Source of the DNA: Candidatus Ribeiella danica
GTDB taxonomy: Bacteria; Chloroflexota; Chloroflexia; Chloroflexales; Roseiflexaceae
DNA length: 64,000 bases
Assembly: GCA_016717335.1 (NCBI GenBank)
Contig: JADKFS010000001.1
Coordinates: 2,790,001-2,854,000, forward strand
Direction: 5' to 3'
Below, one piece after another: positions 35,824-44,748 of the stretch. The first letter of the stretch is position 1; the number at the start of each line of letters is the position of its first letter. Under the pieces are notes generated by a model, which saw nothing but the letters and a program-made list of their open reading frames with translations, was not told where the DNA came from and did not search any database. A program made the translations under genes and the position numbers.

Positions 35824-36774
35824 CTACACTTTCTGCACGACGGCGCGGCCAAGCAGGCCCTGCGGCCGCACGAGCAGCATCACGAACAGCAGCGCGAACG
35901 CGACCGCATCCTTGTAGGCGACATACTGCGCCGGCACGAGCGCCTCGGCCAGGCCGATCACCAGCCCGCCGACCACCGCGCCGGGGATGTCGCCCAGGCC
36001 GCCGAGCACGATCACCGCCAGGCCCTTGAGCCCGAACGCGATGCCGAAGTAGGGGCCGGCGATGCTGACGCTGAGGCCCACCAGCGCCCCGGCGATACCG
36101 CCCAGGAACCCGCTCACGAAGAACGTGAACAGGATCATCCGATCGGTGTCGATGCCGAGCAGGCTAGCGGTAGTCGCGTCCTCGGCCACCGCGCGCAGGG
36201 CCTTGCCCACGCGCGTCGCGTTGATCACATAGGTCAGCGCGATCACGATCACCATCGAGACGGCGAAGATCACGATCTGCACCGTGCGGATGGGGATGAC
36301 CCGCGTGGCCGAGCCGAAGTTGATCGCGGTGGGCAGGCTGCCGAGCGCGGCCGCCGGGTAGGTGTAGATCTCGGCGCCGACGAGGTACTGGATGGTGTTG
36401 ACGATCGCGATCGCCACGCCCAGGCTCGACACCAGCGTGAGCAGCGGGTCGGCGCCGCGGCGGCGCAGCGGGCGGAAGGCAACCCGCTCCACCGCCACGC
36501 TCGCCAGGCCGGCGAGCACCGCCCCCAGCAGCACCGCCGCGGGGAACGGCAGCCCCAGCGGCAGCGCCCGGTTGGCCAGTACCCCGTTGAACCCGAAGCG
36601 CGACCCGGTCAGCACGTAGGTGAAGTAGGCCCCGAGCGTGAACACCGCGCCGTGCGCGAAGTTGATGATCCGCAGGATGGAGAAGACCAGCGTGTAGCCC
36701 AGGGCGAAGATGGCGTAGACGCTGCCGATCGCGAGGCCGTTCAGAAACTGCTGGAGCAGCAGAGACGTGTTCAT
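35824..36774 (-). CDS. livH: Branched-chain amino acid ABC transporter permease LivH
   Basis: A 316-residue membrane protein with about eight hydrophobic segments. The start QQFLNGLAIGSVYAIFALGY and the EAA-like motif GKALRAVAEDATTASLLGI are typical of LivH. No strong ribosome-binding site precedes the ATG, and the upstream spacer is a repeat array. Confidence 0.9.
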   Translation of the reverse strand: MNTSLLLQQFLNGLAIGSVYAIFALGYTLVFSILRIINFAHGAVFTLGAYFTYVLTGSRFGFNGVLANRALPLGLPFPAAVLLGAVLAGLASVAVERVAFRPLRRRGADPLLTLVSSLGVAIAIVNTIQYLVGAEIYTYPAAALGSLPTAINFGSATRVIPIRTVQIVIFAVSMVIVIALTYVINATRVGKALRAVAEDATTASLLGIDTDRMILFTFFVSGFLGGIAGALVGLSVSIAGPYFGIAFGLKGLAVIVLGGLGDIPGAVVGGLVIGLAEALVPAQYVAYKDAVAFALLFVMLLVRPQGLLGRAVVQKV

Positions 36775-36780
36775 ATTGTT

Positions 36781-36845
36781 TTAAGCTTTGAGTTTTGGGC
36801 TCTGAGTTTGAGGCAACTCAAAACCCAAAACCCAAAACTCAACAC
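36781..36845. repeat. Heptamer array hairpin between livK and livH
   Basis: TGAGTTT-like units are followed by the inverted ACTCAAA and AAAACCC units. The two halves are complementary, so a hairpin can form in the spacer after the binding-protein gene. Such a structure could stabilise livK mRNA. Confidence 0.75.
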
Positions 36846-36852
36846 TTGCTGG

Positions 36853-38148
36853 CTACTTCACGAAGACGAACTTGCCGTTCGCGCCGTCGGGGTCCATCTT
36901 GATCTGCGCGACGTAGAACTGCGCCTGGTTGATCTCGCCCTCGGGCGTGAACGAGATCTTGCCGAGCGGCGTGTCGTAGCTGCCCGCCAGGATCTGCTTG
37001 TTGAGCCCGTCGCGAATCCCGGCTAGATCGAGTCCGGCGAGCGGAGTCTGCTTGTCGAGCGCCGCCAGCGCATCTACCACGACCTGCACCCCGGCGAACA
37101 TCTGCGCGCTGAACTGCGGCGGCTCCTTGTTCTGCTTGGCCTTGTAGGCGTCGCGGAACTCGCTGTTGATCGGGCTGTCCAGCTCATAGCTGTAGGCCTG
37201 GGCGATCAGAATGCCGTCGCAGGCCGCCTTGCAGACCGGGAAGATATTGGCGGTGTTGAGGCCGTTGCCGCCGATGATCGTGCCGGTATAGCCAAGATCG
37301 CGCAGCTGCTTGACCAGGTTGCCACCATCCGACGCCAGCCCCGAGACGATCACTAGGTCGGGCTGGACGTTCAGGATGTTGGTCGCCTGCGTGGTGAAGT
37401 CGGTGTCGGTCGTCTGGAAGGTCTGCACCGTGGCCAGGTCGAGCTTGAACGTATCGGTGACGGTGTTCTGGAACGTGGCGGTCTCGGACTTACTGAACGC
37501 GTCGTTCTGGGCGAAAGCGACCGCGACCTTCTTGATGTTCGGGTTCTGCGCGAGCGCGACCTTGACGGCGTTCGGCGCGACCACCGCTACCGGCGCCGAG
37601 ACGCGCGCGACGTAGTCGCCGATCTGCGGGATGCCCTTGGCGGTGTTCGAGGGGCCGATCACCGGCACCTTGGCGCGGTCGGCGATCGGGTCGGCCGAGA
37701 AGGCCTGCTGCGAGAGGGTCGGCCCGATGATCGCCACGACATTGTCGTTGTTCATCAGCGTGTTGAAGGCGTTGATCGTGCCCTGCTCGTCGCCGGCGGT
37801 GTCCTGGAAGACGAGCTTGATCGGCCGCCCGTTCACGCCGCCCTTCTTGTTGAAGAACTCCTCGGCGATCTGCGCGCCGATCACCTGCTCCTGCCCGAGC
37901 AGCGCGACGTTGCTCGTCTGAGCGACGGCGATGCCGATCGGGATGGGCTCGCCGGATGCGGCCGTGCCCGCGGCGGCGGTCGGCTGGGCCGCGCCGGATG
38001 CGGTCGGCTGCGCGGCGGGCGCGCTGGTCGCGGCTGCTGCCGGCGCGCTGGTCGATCCGGCCGCGGGCGCCTGGGCCTGGCCACAGGCTGCCAGCAGCAC
38101 GGCGAGCGCGACCGCGGTGGTACACAAGCGAGTCACAGTGCTTCTCAC
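36853..38148 (-). CDS. livK: Branched-chain amino acid ABC transporter substrate-binding lipoprotein
   Basis: A 431-residue lipoprotein. The signal peptide ends in the lipobox LLAAC (Cys22), followed by an Ala/Ser/Pro/Thr-rich tether of about 45 residues. The type I periplasmic-binding fold (Peripla_BP_6) spans about 70-430. It captures the ligand outside and delivers it to LivHM. The start is GTG 38148, with AGGAGG six bases upstream. First gene of the operon, with an extended -10 promoter. The ligand is inferred from family only. Confidence 0.9.
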   Translation of the reverse strand: MRSTVTRLCTTAVALAVLLAACGQAQAPAAGSTSAPAAAATSAPAAQPTASGAAQPTAAAGTAASGEPIPIGIAVAQTSNVALLGQEQVIGAQIAEEFFNKKGGVNGRPIKLVFQDTAGDEQGTINAFNTLMNNDNVVAIIGPTLSQQAFSADPIADRAKVPVIGPSNTAKGIPQIGDYVARVSAPVAVVAPNAVKVALAQNPNIKKVAVAFAQNDAFSKSETATFQNTVTDTFKLDLATVQTFQTTDTDFTTQATNILNVQPDLVIVSGLASDGGNLVKQLRDLGYTGTIIGGNGLNTANIFPVCKAACDGILIAQAYSYELDSPINSEFRDAYKAKQNKEPPQFSAQMFAGVQVVVDALAALDKQTPLAGLDLAGIRDGLNKQILAGSYDTPLGKISFTPEGEINQAQFYVAQIKMDPDGANGKFVFVK

Positions 38149-38206
38149 GAGCTACCTCCTGGAACATCTGATGGGCCGATCGGCCCGCTTCTGGTTGGGA
38201 TGCGCT

Positions 38207-38215
38207 ATTATAGCA
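38207..38215 (-). promoter_or_regulatory. Extended -10 promoter of the liv operon
   Basis: On the minus strand TGC precedes a perfect TATAAT (TGnTATAAT), about 58 bases upstream of the livK GTG. No consensus -35 is visible. Confidence 0.6.
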
Positions 38216-38271
38216 TGAAGTATTTGATTTAGGGGTTCTGGTGGAGCATTTCTGTCCGGCAACCGCTGCTT

Positions 38272-38397
38272 TTGGGGGCCAGGGGCGCAGCCCCGGCCGC
38301 GGGCGGTGGGGCTGGCGGGGGGGCGCGCGGCCCCCCGCAGCGGCGAGGGCGGGAGTGCCTCCCGCAGGGGTGCTGGGGGCGCGCAGCCCCCGCAGCA
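38272..38397. repeat. GC-rich hairpin cluster after the deoR-type gene
   Basis: Several overlapping inverted repeats built from CCCCCGC/GCGGGGG blocks (for example GGGGGCGCGCAGCCCCC near 38376-38392). They lie directly after the regulator's stop and before the liv promoter on the same strand, so they may terminate transcription of the regulator gene. Confidence 0.5.
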
Positions 38398-39180
38398 CTA
38401 GACCAGATCCACCACGATGCCACGCTCGCGCAGCTCGCCCACCATCGGCGCCGGCGCCGCCTGATCGGTGATAACCTGGCTGATCTCGTGCGGCAGCGCG
38501 AACGCGCTGAAGGCGATCACGCCGAACTTGCTCGCGTCGACCAGGCCGACGACGCGGCTCGACGCGCTCACGAACTGCTGCTTCAGCTGCGCCTCGTCGA
38601 TGTCGGTCTCCATCATGCCATCCCGCGCCGTGATGCCCCGCGCGCCAAACAGGCCGATGTCGACCCGCAGCCGCTGGAGCGAGTTCTGGTTCAGGCTGCC
38701 GACCAGCGAGCTCGATCGGCGCCGCATCGTCCCGCCGACGACGATCGTCGTGATGCCCTCGGAGAAGTTGAGCTCGATCGCGGTGTAGAGCCCATTCGTC
38801 ACGACCATCAGGTCCTCGCGGTCTTTGATCAGCCGCGCCACCTGGAGCGCGGTGGTGCTCGCGTCCAGGAAGATCCGCTGCCCCGACTGGATCAGCGCGG
38901 CCCCCGCGCGCGCGATCCGCCGCTTCTCCTCCAGGTGATCCTGCTCGCGCGTCGCGAAGAATAGCTCGAGCCGACCGCGGCCGGAGACGAGCGCGCCGCC
39001 GTGGACGCGCGTGAGCATCCCCTGCGACTCGAGCAGATCCAGATCCTTCCGCACAGTCACTTCCGAGACGCCTAGCGCCTGGCTCAGCTCGCCGACCGAG
39101 CTGCGGTCGCGCGCGCTCAGGTACGCCAGGATCTGGTCGCGCCGCCGCTCGGGGGGCATCCCTTGATCTATCTGCGTCAT
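38398..39180 (-). CDS. DeoR-family transcriptional regulator, probable rhamnose-locus repressor
   Basis: A 260-residue regulator. The N-terminal helix-turn-helix (about 15-60) has the DeoR pattern VGELSQALGVSEVTVRKDL and MLTRVHGGA. The C-terminal DeoRC sugar-phosphate sensor (about 80-240) includes IFLDASTT. The gene is divergent from the rhamnose transport and catabolic genes, so it probably binds the shared control region and responds to a pathway phosphate such as rhamnulose 1-phosphate. The effector is inferred. Confidence 0.88.
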   Translation of the reverse strand: MTQIDQGMPPERRRDQILAYLSARDRSSVGELSQALGVSEVTVRKDLDLLESQGMLTRVHGGALVSGRGRLELFFATREQDHLEEKRRIARAGAALIQSGQRIFLDASTTALQVARLIKDREDLMVVTNGLYTAIELNFSEGITTIVVGGTMRRRSSSLVGSLNQNSLQRLRVDIGLFGARGITARDGMMETDIDEAQLKQQFVSASSRVVGLVDASKFGVIAFSAFALPHEISQVITDQAAPAPMVGELRERGIVVDLV

Positions 39181-39266
39181 ACTCGCCGCCTTACTTGAAA
39201 GATGTTCGCAACTTGGGCAGGCTGTACGCTCACATCTTATCAGAAGTACGCCCGGAAATCAAGCAC

Positions 39267-39281
39267 TCGAACCTAATTCGA
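39267..39281. promoter_or_regulatory. Candidate operator for the DeoR-type regulator
   Basis: The palindrome TCGAA-CCTAA-TTCGA lies in the divergent control region, 22 bases upstream of the -35 of the transporter promoter. It is the clearest short dyad in 39181-39548. The leader from about 39338 to 39548 shows no gene. Confidence 0.4.
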
Positions 39282-39302
39282 AGCAAAATCATTACGAATG
39301 GC

Positions 39303-39331
39303 TTGACATTTTGGAATTGTCATGATACGAT
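39303..39331 (+). promoter_or_regulatory. Promoter of the rhamnose locus
   Basis: A perfect TTGACA and TACGAT are separated by 17 bases. Transcription would start near 39338, leaving a leader of about 210 bases. Confidence 0.7.
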
Positions 39332-39548
39332 GGCGCCATCAGGCACGACACACACGACTGCCCCACGCGGGGCCATCAAGGGTGAGCGATCCGGGCCTCA
39401 CGGCTTGTTCGAATCAGCATCCAGTGTGCTGGCGCAGCGCGCCCCAACCCCGCCGCCGAGGCCCTGCGCGCATGAACCGTTGAGAGATACCAGAGATGCC
39501 CCGCACGGCTCCAGGGGCGAGCCGACGCAAGCTGATGGGGGACCTGCC

Positions 39549-41039
39549 ATGAGCGGCACACCGCCGGTTGTCCGGTTGCAGCATATCTCGAAGTCGTTCG
39601 GCGGCGTCCACGCGCTCCAGGACGTGCAGCTCGATATCTTCCCCGGCGAGGTGCATGCGCTCCTGGGCGAGAACGGCGCCGGGAAGTCGACCCTGATCAA
39701 GATCATCACTGGGGTGTACCAGCCGGACGCGGGCGAGATCGCACTGGAGGGCCAGCCGATCCACTTCACCAACACCCGCGCCGCCCAGGCCCACGGTATT
39801 GCCGCGATCTACCAGGAGCCGAGCCTGTTCCCCGACCTGGACATCGCCGAGAACATCCTGGTCGGCCGCCAGCCGATCGGCCGCGCCGGAGTCGACTGGC
39901 GGCGGATGCACCAGCAGGCCGGCGCCCTGCTGCGGCGGCTCGGCCTGGGGCTCGACCCGCGCACGAAGGCGCGCGAGCTGAGCGTGGCCCAGCAGCAGCT
40001 GGTCGAGATCGCGCGCGCGCTCTCGATCAACGCCAAGATCCTGATCATGGACGAGCCGACCTCCTCGCTCACGCAGCGCGAGGTCGACGAGCTGTTCGCG
40101 ATCGTGCGCCAGCTGCGCGCCTCCGGCACCGCGATCGTCTTCATCTCGCACCGGCTGGAGGAGCTGTTCGCCGTCGCCGACCGCGTCACGACCCTGCGGG
40201 ACGGCCGGTACGTCGGCACGCGCGCGATGGCCGACGTGACGACCGACGACCTGATCCGCATGATGGTGGGGCGGACGCTGGACGAGCTGTTCCCCAAGCA
40301 GGCGGTGGCGGCCGGCGAGGTGGTGCTGGACGTCCAGGGGCTCGGGGTGGAGGGCAGCTTCTCGAACGTGTCCTTTCAGCTGCGCCGCGGCGAGATTGTG
40401 GGCATGGCCGGGCTGATCGGCGCGGGCCGCACCAACGTGGCGCGCGCGCTGTTCGGGATCGAACCCGCCAGCGCCGGCACGATCACGCTCGACGGCAAGG
40501 TCGTGGCTATCAAGAGCCCCGACGCGGCCATGGCGCTCGGCATCGGCTATGTGCCGGAGGACCGCAAGGAGCATGGGCTGGTGCTGAAGATGAGCATCGC
40601 CGAGAACATCACCCTGCCGATGCTTTCGACGTTTGCCAGGATGGGCTGGCTCGACACCGGCCGCGAGCTGGTGGCGGCGACGGCGGCTGCCAAGCAGCTG
40701 GAGGTCAAGATGGCCGGCGTCGAGCAGCAGGCCGGCCAGCTCTCCGGCGGCAACCAGCAGAAGGTCGTGCTGGCGAAATGGCTGAGCACAAAGCCGCGCG
40801 TGCTGATCCTCGACGAGCCGACCCGCGGCATCGACGTCGGCACCAAGGCGGCCGTGCACCACCTGATGAGCAGCCTCGCCGCGCAGGGCATGGCCATCCT
40901 GATGATCTCCTCGGAGCTGCCCGAGATCCTGGGCATGAGCGACCGCATCCTGGTCATGCGCGAGGGGCGGATGACCGGCCAGTTCAGCCGCGCCGACGCG
41001 ACGCAGGAAAAGCTGATGGCCGCGGCGACGACGGCGTAG
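39549..41039 (+). CDS. Sugar ABC transporter ATP-binding protein (RbsA/RhaT type, two ABC domains)
   Basis: A 496-residue tandem ABC ATPase. The first domain has Walker A GENGAGKST, signature LSVAQQQ and Walker B ILIMDEP. The second has the degenerate GLIGAGRTN and LSGGNQQKVVLAKWL, the usual state for CUT2 sugar transporters. It powers the two permeases encoded next. The frame is open 118 codons upstream, but ATG 39549 has a GGGGG ribosome-binding site and the canonical N-terminus. Rhamnose as substrate is inferred from the isomerase and aldolase genes downstream. Confidence 0.92.
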   Translation: MSGTPPVVRLQHISKSFGGVHALQDVQLDIFPGEVHALLGENGAGKSTLIKIITGVYQPDAGEIALEGQPIHFTNTRAAQAHGIAAIYQEPSLFPDLDIAENILVGRQPIGRAGVDWRRMHQQAGALLRRLGLGLDPRTKARELSVAQQQLVEIARALSINAKILIMDEPTSSLTQREVDELFAIVRQLRASGTAIVFISHRLEELFAVADRVTTLRDGRYVGTRAMADVTTDDLIRMMVGRTLDELFPKQAVAAGEVVLDVQGLGVEGSFSNVSFQLRRGEIVGMAGLIGAGRTNVARALFGIEPASAGTITLDGKVVAIKSPDAAMALGIGYVPEDRKEHGLVLKMSIAENITLPMLSTFARMGWLDTGRELVAATAAAKQLEVKMAGVEQQAGQLSGGNQQKVVLAKWLSTKPRVLILDEPTRGIDVGTKAAVHHLMSSLAAQGMAILMISSELPEILGMSDRILVMREGRMTGQFSRADATQEKLMAAATTA

Positions 41040-41067
41040 TCACGTAGCACGTCATAAGGGGTTCCGG

Positions 41068-42084
41068 ATGATTGCCGAAACTGACGCGTACAGTCGCCCG
41101 CAGCGACGGATCGTGCAGGTCTTCTTCAAGTCTCGTGAAGCTGGCATTCTGCTGATTATCGCCGTGCTCGTCGCGCTGGTGAGCCTGCGCAACCCGGCCT
41201 TCCTGACCGCCGGCAACTTCGGCGACATCGTGCTGAACATCTCGATCCTGGTGATCGTCGCGCTGGCGCAGGCCATGGTGATCATCACGCGCGGGATCGA
41301 CCTGTCGGTCAGCTCGACGATCGGCCTGACGGCCATGATGGTGTCGTACACGATCGTCGCGTTCCCCGGGATGCCGACCGTGCTCGCGATCCCGCTCGGC
41401 ATGGCGCTGGGGGCGGCGCTCGGCAGCTTCAATGGGCTGCTGATCGCCAGCGGAGGCGTCCCGCCGATCATCGCCACGCTCGGCACGCTCAGCATCTACC
41501 GCGGCCTGGTCTTCTTCTACAGCCAGGGCACCTGGATCAACGCGTTCGAGATGCCGCCAAGCTTTCGCCAGCTCGCCAAAGGCACGCCGCTGGGCGTCTC
41601 GAACCTGATCCTGTTCGCCGTCGTCGTGGCCGCGGCGGTGTACTACTTCCTGAAATACTCGCGCACCGGCCGCGATATCTACGCGGTGGGCAGCAACCCG
41701 GACGCGGCGCGCTTCGCCGGCATTCGCACCGAGCGGATCATCTTCCTGGTCTACGTGATCTCAGGGCTGCTGGCCGGCCTGGCCGGCGTGCTGTGGGCCT
41801 CGCGCTACGAGGCGGCGCAGACGAACACCGCGCTCGGCTTCGAGCTGCAGACCGTGGCGGCGTCGGTCGTGGGCGGGGTCAGCACGCTGGGCGGCAGCGG
41901 GACCGTGCTCGGCGTGGTCCTGGGGGCATTCCTGCTCGGCGTCATCAACAACGCGCTCACGCTGGTGCAGATCTCGCCGTTCTGGCAGCTGGCCGCGCAG
42001 GGCCTGCTCATCCTGCTGGCGGTGATCGCCGATGCGGCGATCTCGCGCCGGGTGCAGCGACTCACATCGCGCAAGAGCCGCTAG
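41068..42084 (+). CDS. Sugar ABC transporter permease (CUT2 family), first
   Basis: A 338-residue membrane protein with about eight to nine segments. Family features are the motif ITRGIDLSVSSTIGLTAMMV and the ATPase-contact loop GRDIYAVGSNPDAARFAGI. It pairs with the next permease as a heterodimer, as in the rhizobial rhamnose transporter RhaP/RhaQ. AAGGGG precedes the ATG. Confidence 0.9.
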   Translation: MIAETDAYSRPQRRIVQVFFKSREAGILLIIAVLVALVSLRNPAFLTAGNFGDIVLNISILVIVALAQAMVIITRGIDLSVSSTIGLTAMMVSYTIVAFPGMPTVLAIPLGMALGAALGSFNGLLIASGGVPPIIATLGTLSIYRGLVFFYSQGTWINAFEMPPSFRQLAKGTPLGVSNLILFAVVVAAAVYYFLKYSRTGRDIYAVGSNPDAARFAGIRTERIIFLVYVISGLLAGLAGVLWASRYEAAQTNTALGFELQTVAASVVGGVSTLGGSGTVLGVVLGAFLLGVINNALTLVQISPFWQLAAQGLLILLAVIADAAISRRVQRLTSRKSR

Positions 42085-42107
42085 TGGCCCGCCACGGGGA
42101 GGGGTCG

Positions 42108-42130
42108 GGGGCGGGCCGCAGGCCCGCCCC
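42108..42130. repeat. Short GC hairpin between permease genes
   Basis: GGGGCGGGCC and its complement flank a GCA loop. The following bases (about 42133-42172), up to CGAGCCGCTAG, resemble a stretch near 9404-9440 next to the tig gene, so the spacer may carry a dispersed repeat. Confidence 0.6.
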
Positions 42131-42204
42131 TGAAACCCCACCAGCCGCAATCAGTGTGGCGAGCCGCTAGTGCAATTACAGATTGCAGATCGAGGTATTC
42201 GCAG

Positions 42205-43278
42205 ATGAAGTCAGATGCACGCACGCTCCGCCGCATCTTCCTGCGCTGGGAATGGTTCCTGGTCGCGCTGATCGCCGTGGTGGCGGTCGTCAATACCCGG
42301 CTATCGCCGTTCTTCCTGAACGGCACCAACCTGCTGCGCACCACGTCCGACTTCATGGAGCTGGGCATCATGGTGCTGTCGATGGTGTTCATCATCATCG
42401 CCACCGGGAATGTCGACCTCTCGATCGCCTCGACGCTCGGCCTGACCGCCTCGCTGATGGGCTGGCTGTTTATGGGCGGCTGGAATATCTGGCTCGCGGC
42501 TGCGGTCGCGCTGGGCGTGGGCGTGCTGGCCGGCCTGCTGAACGGCGTGCTGATCACGCGGCTGAAGCTGCCCTCGCTGGTGGTGACGCTCGGCACGCTC
42601 TCGTTCTACCGCGGCCTGGCCTACACGCTGCTGGGCGACCAGGCCGCGCGCGGCTACCCGGCGTCGTTCACCTACCTGGGCCAGGGCACGCTCCCCGGCA
42701 CGCGCGTCCCCTTCTCGCTGCTGCTGTTCGCGGTGCTGGCGGTGGTCTTCGGCCTGGTGCTGCACAAGACGACCTTTGGGCGCCAGCTGTTTGCGATTGG
42801 CAACAACGAGCCGGCCAGCCGCTACTCGGGCGTGCCGGTCGATCGGATCAAGGTGATCGTCTTCGTGCTGTCCAGCATCATGGCGACGCTGGCCGGGTTC
42901 GTGCTGGCGGCCCGCTACGGCAGCACCCGCCCCGATATCGGCACCGGGCTGGAGCTGACCGTGATCACGATCACGGTGCTCGGCGGCGTCAGCATCTCGG
43001 GCGGCAGCGGAACGATGGTCGGCGCGATCCTGGCGCTGATCCTGGTTGGCATCCTGCGCTTCGGCATGGGGCTGGTCAACCTGCAGGGCCAGGTGCAGAA
43101 CATTGTCATCGGCCTGCTGCTGATCCTCTCGATCCTGCTGCCGCGGTTTGGCGGGCGGCTATCGGGCGGGCCGGCGTGGAATACGGCCGGCTTCCGCAAG
43201 ACGGCGCTGGCCGTGACGGTGGCGGTCGTGTTCGGGCTCTTCTTCTTCTGGTCGCGCGCGCTGATCCTGACCCAGTAG
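42205..43278 (+). CDS. Sugar ABC transporter permease (CUT2 family), second
   Basis: A 357-residue membrane protein with about nine to ten segments. The motif IATGNVDLSIASTLGLTASL and the loop GRQLFAIGNNEPASRYSGV match the family. Start at ATG 42205, with a weak CGAGG nine bases upstream; the longer frame upstream runs into a repeat. The C-terminus has an extra hydrophobic segment (AVTVAVVFGLFFFWSRAL) beyond the usual core. Confidence 0.9.
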   Translation: MKSDARTLRRIFLRWEWFLVALIAVVAVVNTRLSPFFLNGTNLLRTTSDFMELGIMVLSMVFIIIATGNVDLSIASTLGLTASLMGWLFMGGWNIWLAAAVALGVGVLAGLLNGVLITRLKLPSLVVTLGTLSFYRGLAYTLLGDQAARGYPASFTYLGQGTLPGTRVPFSLLLFAVLAVVFGLVLHKTTFGRQLFAIGNNEPASRYSGVPVDRIKVIVFVLSSIMATLAGFVLAARYGSTRPDIGTGLELTVITITVLGGVSISGGSGTMVGAILALILVGILRFGMGLVNLQGQVQNIVIGLLLILSILLPRFGGRLSGGPAWNTAGFRKTALAVTVAVVFGLFFFWSRALILTQ

Positions 43279-43415
43279 GCCGATTGCGCAGCAGCGTCGC
43301 TCTACGATATCACGGCACTACCGTAAAGGAGAACGCCTATCGACGACACTCGCCCTCGATCTCACAAATGTCTCGTGAACTGGACAAGCCGATACTACTC
43401 GGAAGGAGATCCCCC

Positions 43416-44489
43416 TTGCGTACTCGAACTATCTCGCTCGTGCTGCTGCTGAGCCTCATGCTCACAGCGCTGGCCGCCTGCGGCGCCGCCACCCCGGCCG
43501 CCGCCCCGACCGCCGCCCCGGCCGCGGCGACCGCTGCTGCCCCCGCAGAAGCCACCGCCGCCCCGGCCGCCGGCGGCAAGACCTACGTCCTGGTGCCGAA
43601 GAACCTCGGCAACCCGTACTTCGACACCGCCAACAAGGGCGCCCAGGAAGCCGCCAAGGAGCTTGGCGTGACCGTGACCTACCAGGGTCCCGCCACCGCC
43701 GACGCCACCCAGCAGATCCAGCTGATCAACTCGCTGATCGCCCAGAACGTCAGCGGCCTGGCGATCTCGGCCGATGACTCCGACGCGCTCGTCCCGACCG
43801 GCAAGCAGGCGATCGACGCCAAGATCCCGGTCGTGACCTGGGACTCGGCGATCGCGCCGGGCGGCCGCACCATCCACATCAACCAGGCGGTCGCCTCGGG
43901 CATCGCCGCCGTCCAGATCAAGATGGCCTCCGACCTCGCCGGCGGCGAGGGCAAGATCGCCATCCTGAGCGCGACCTCGACCGCGCCGAACCAGAACGAG
44001 TGGATCGGCCTGATGAAAGAGGAGCTCAAGAAGCCCGAGTACGCCAAGCTGACCCTGGTCGAGACGGTCTACGGCGACGACGAGGACACCAAGAGCTACA
44101 CCGAGGCGCAGGGCCTGTTCAAGAAGTACCCGGACCTGAAGGTGATCATCGCCCCGACGACGGTCGGCATCGCCGCCTCGGCCCGCGCCGTGCAGGACGG
44201 CAACCTGGTCGGCAAGGTGTTCGTGACCGGGCTGGGCACGCCGAACCAGATGCGCGACTATGTCAAGAGCGGCGCGGCGCCGCAGTTCGCGCTGTGGAAC
44301 CCGTCCGACCTGGGCTACCTGGCGATCCAGGCGCTGAACGCAATCGCGACCGGCACGATCAAGGGCGAGCCGGGCGACAAGTTCACCGCCGGCAAGCTGG
44401 GCGAGTACACGATCGACAAGGACGGCGTGGTGCTGCTCGGCCCGCCGACCGTCTTCAGCAAGGACAACATCGACAAGTTCGACTTCTAG
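43416..44489 (+). CDS. Sugar ABC transporter substrate-binding lipoprotein (RhaS type)
   Basis: A 357-residue lipoprotein. The signal peptide ends with the lipobox ALAAC (Cys24), followed by an Ala/Pro/Thr-rich tether. The type I binding fold (about 55-357) contains VPKNLGNPYFDTANKGAQEA and WDSAIAPGGRTIHINQA. It resembles the rhizobial rhamnose-binding protein RhaS as I recall it. I start at TTG 43416, with GGAG seven bases upstream, because this gives a normal signal peptide; an ATG at 43368 would add 16 polar residues. Two hairpins follow the stop, perhaps allowing higher expression. Confidence 0.9.
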   Translation: MRTRTISLVLLLSLMLTALAACGAATPAAAPTAAPAAATAAAPAEATAAPAAGGKTYVLVPKNLGNPYFDTANKGAQEAAKELGVTVTYQGPATADATQQIQLINSLIAQNVSGLAISADDSDALVPTGKQAIDAKIPVVTWDSAIAPGGRTIHINQAVASGIAAVQIKMASDLAGGEGKIAILSATSTAPNQNEWIGLMKEELKKPEYAKLTLVETVYGDDEDTKSYTEAQGLFKKYPDLKVIIAPTTVGIAASARAVQDGNLVGKVFVTGLGTPNQMRDYVKSGAAPQFALWNPSDLGYLAIQALNAIATGTIKGEPGDKFTAGKLGEYTIDKDGVVLLGPPTVFSKDNIDKFDF

Positions 44490-44523
44490 GACAACGCTTC
44501 GCTTGGCAGCGATCAGCTGCTGG

Positions 44524-44601
44524 GGAGGTGTGGAGGGACCTCTGGCCCCTCCACACCTCCTGAAGATGAGGCTCTGGGGGCGGCTTCGCCCGCCCCCAGA
44601 G
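44524..44601 (+). repeat. Two stem-loops after the binding-protein gene
   Basis: The first has 14-base arms (44524-44537 and 44547-44560). The second has 12-base arms (44572-44583 and 44590-44601). No T run follows, so they are more likely mRNA-stabilising or pausing structures than simple terminators. Confidence 0.7.
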
Positions 44602-44748
44602 CCCACCCGGAAGGGTAAGGTTCGCAAGAGCCGCACAACGTTAGGTAAAGGGGGTCAGGGGTGAGCCGCAGGCCCTCTCCTGGCCCTTTCCAGTGTCACG
44701 GCCGCGCTGCTGCGTGTGGCCGGCCGCGCACGAGGAAGGACAACGACC

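Noticed and set aside
39195..39548. 118-residue extension of the rhamnose transporter ATPase
   Set aside because: It reads through the promoter and operator region; the ATG at 39549 gives the standard start.
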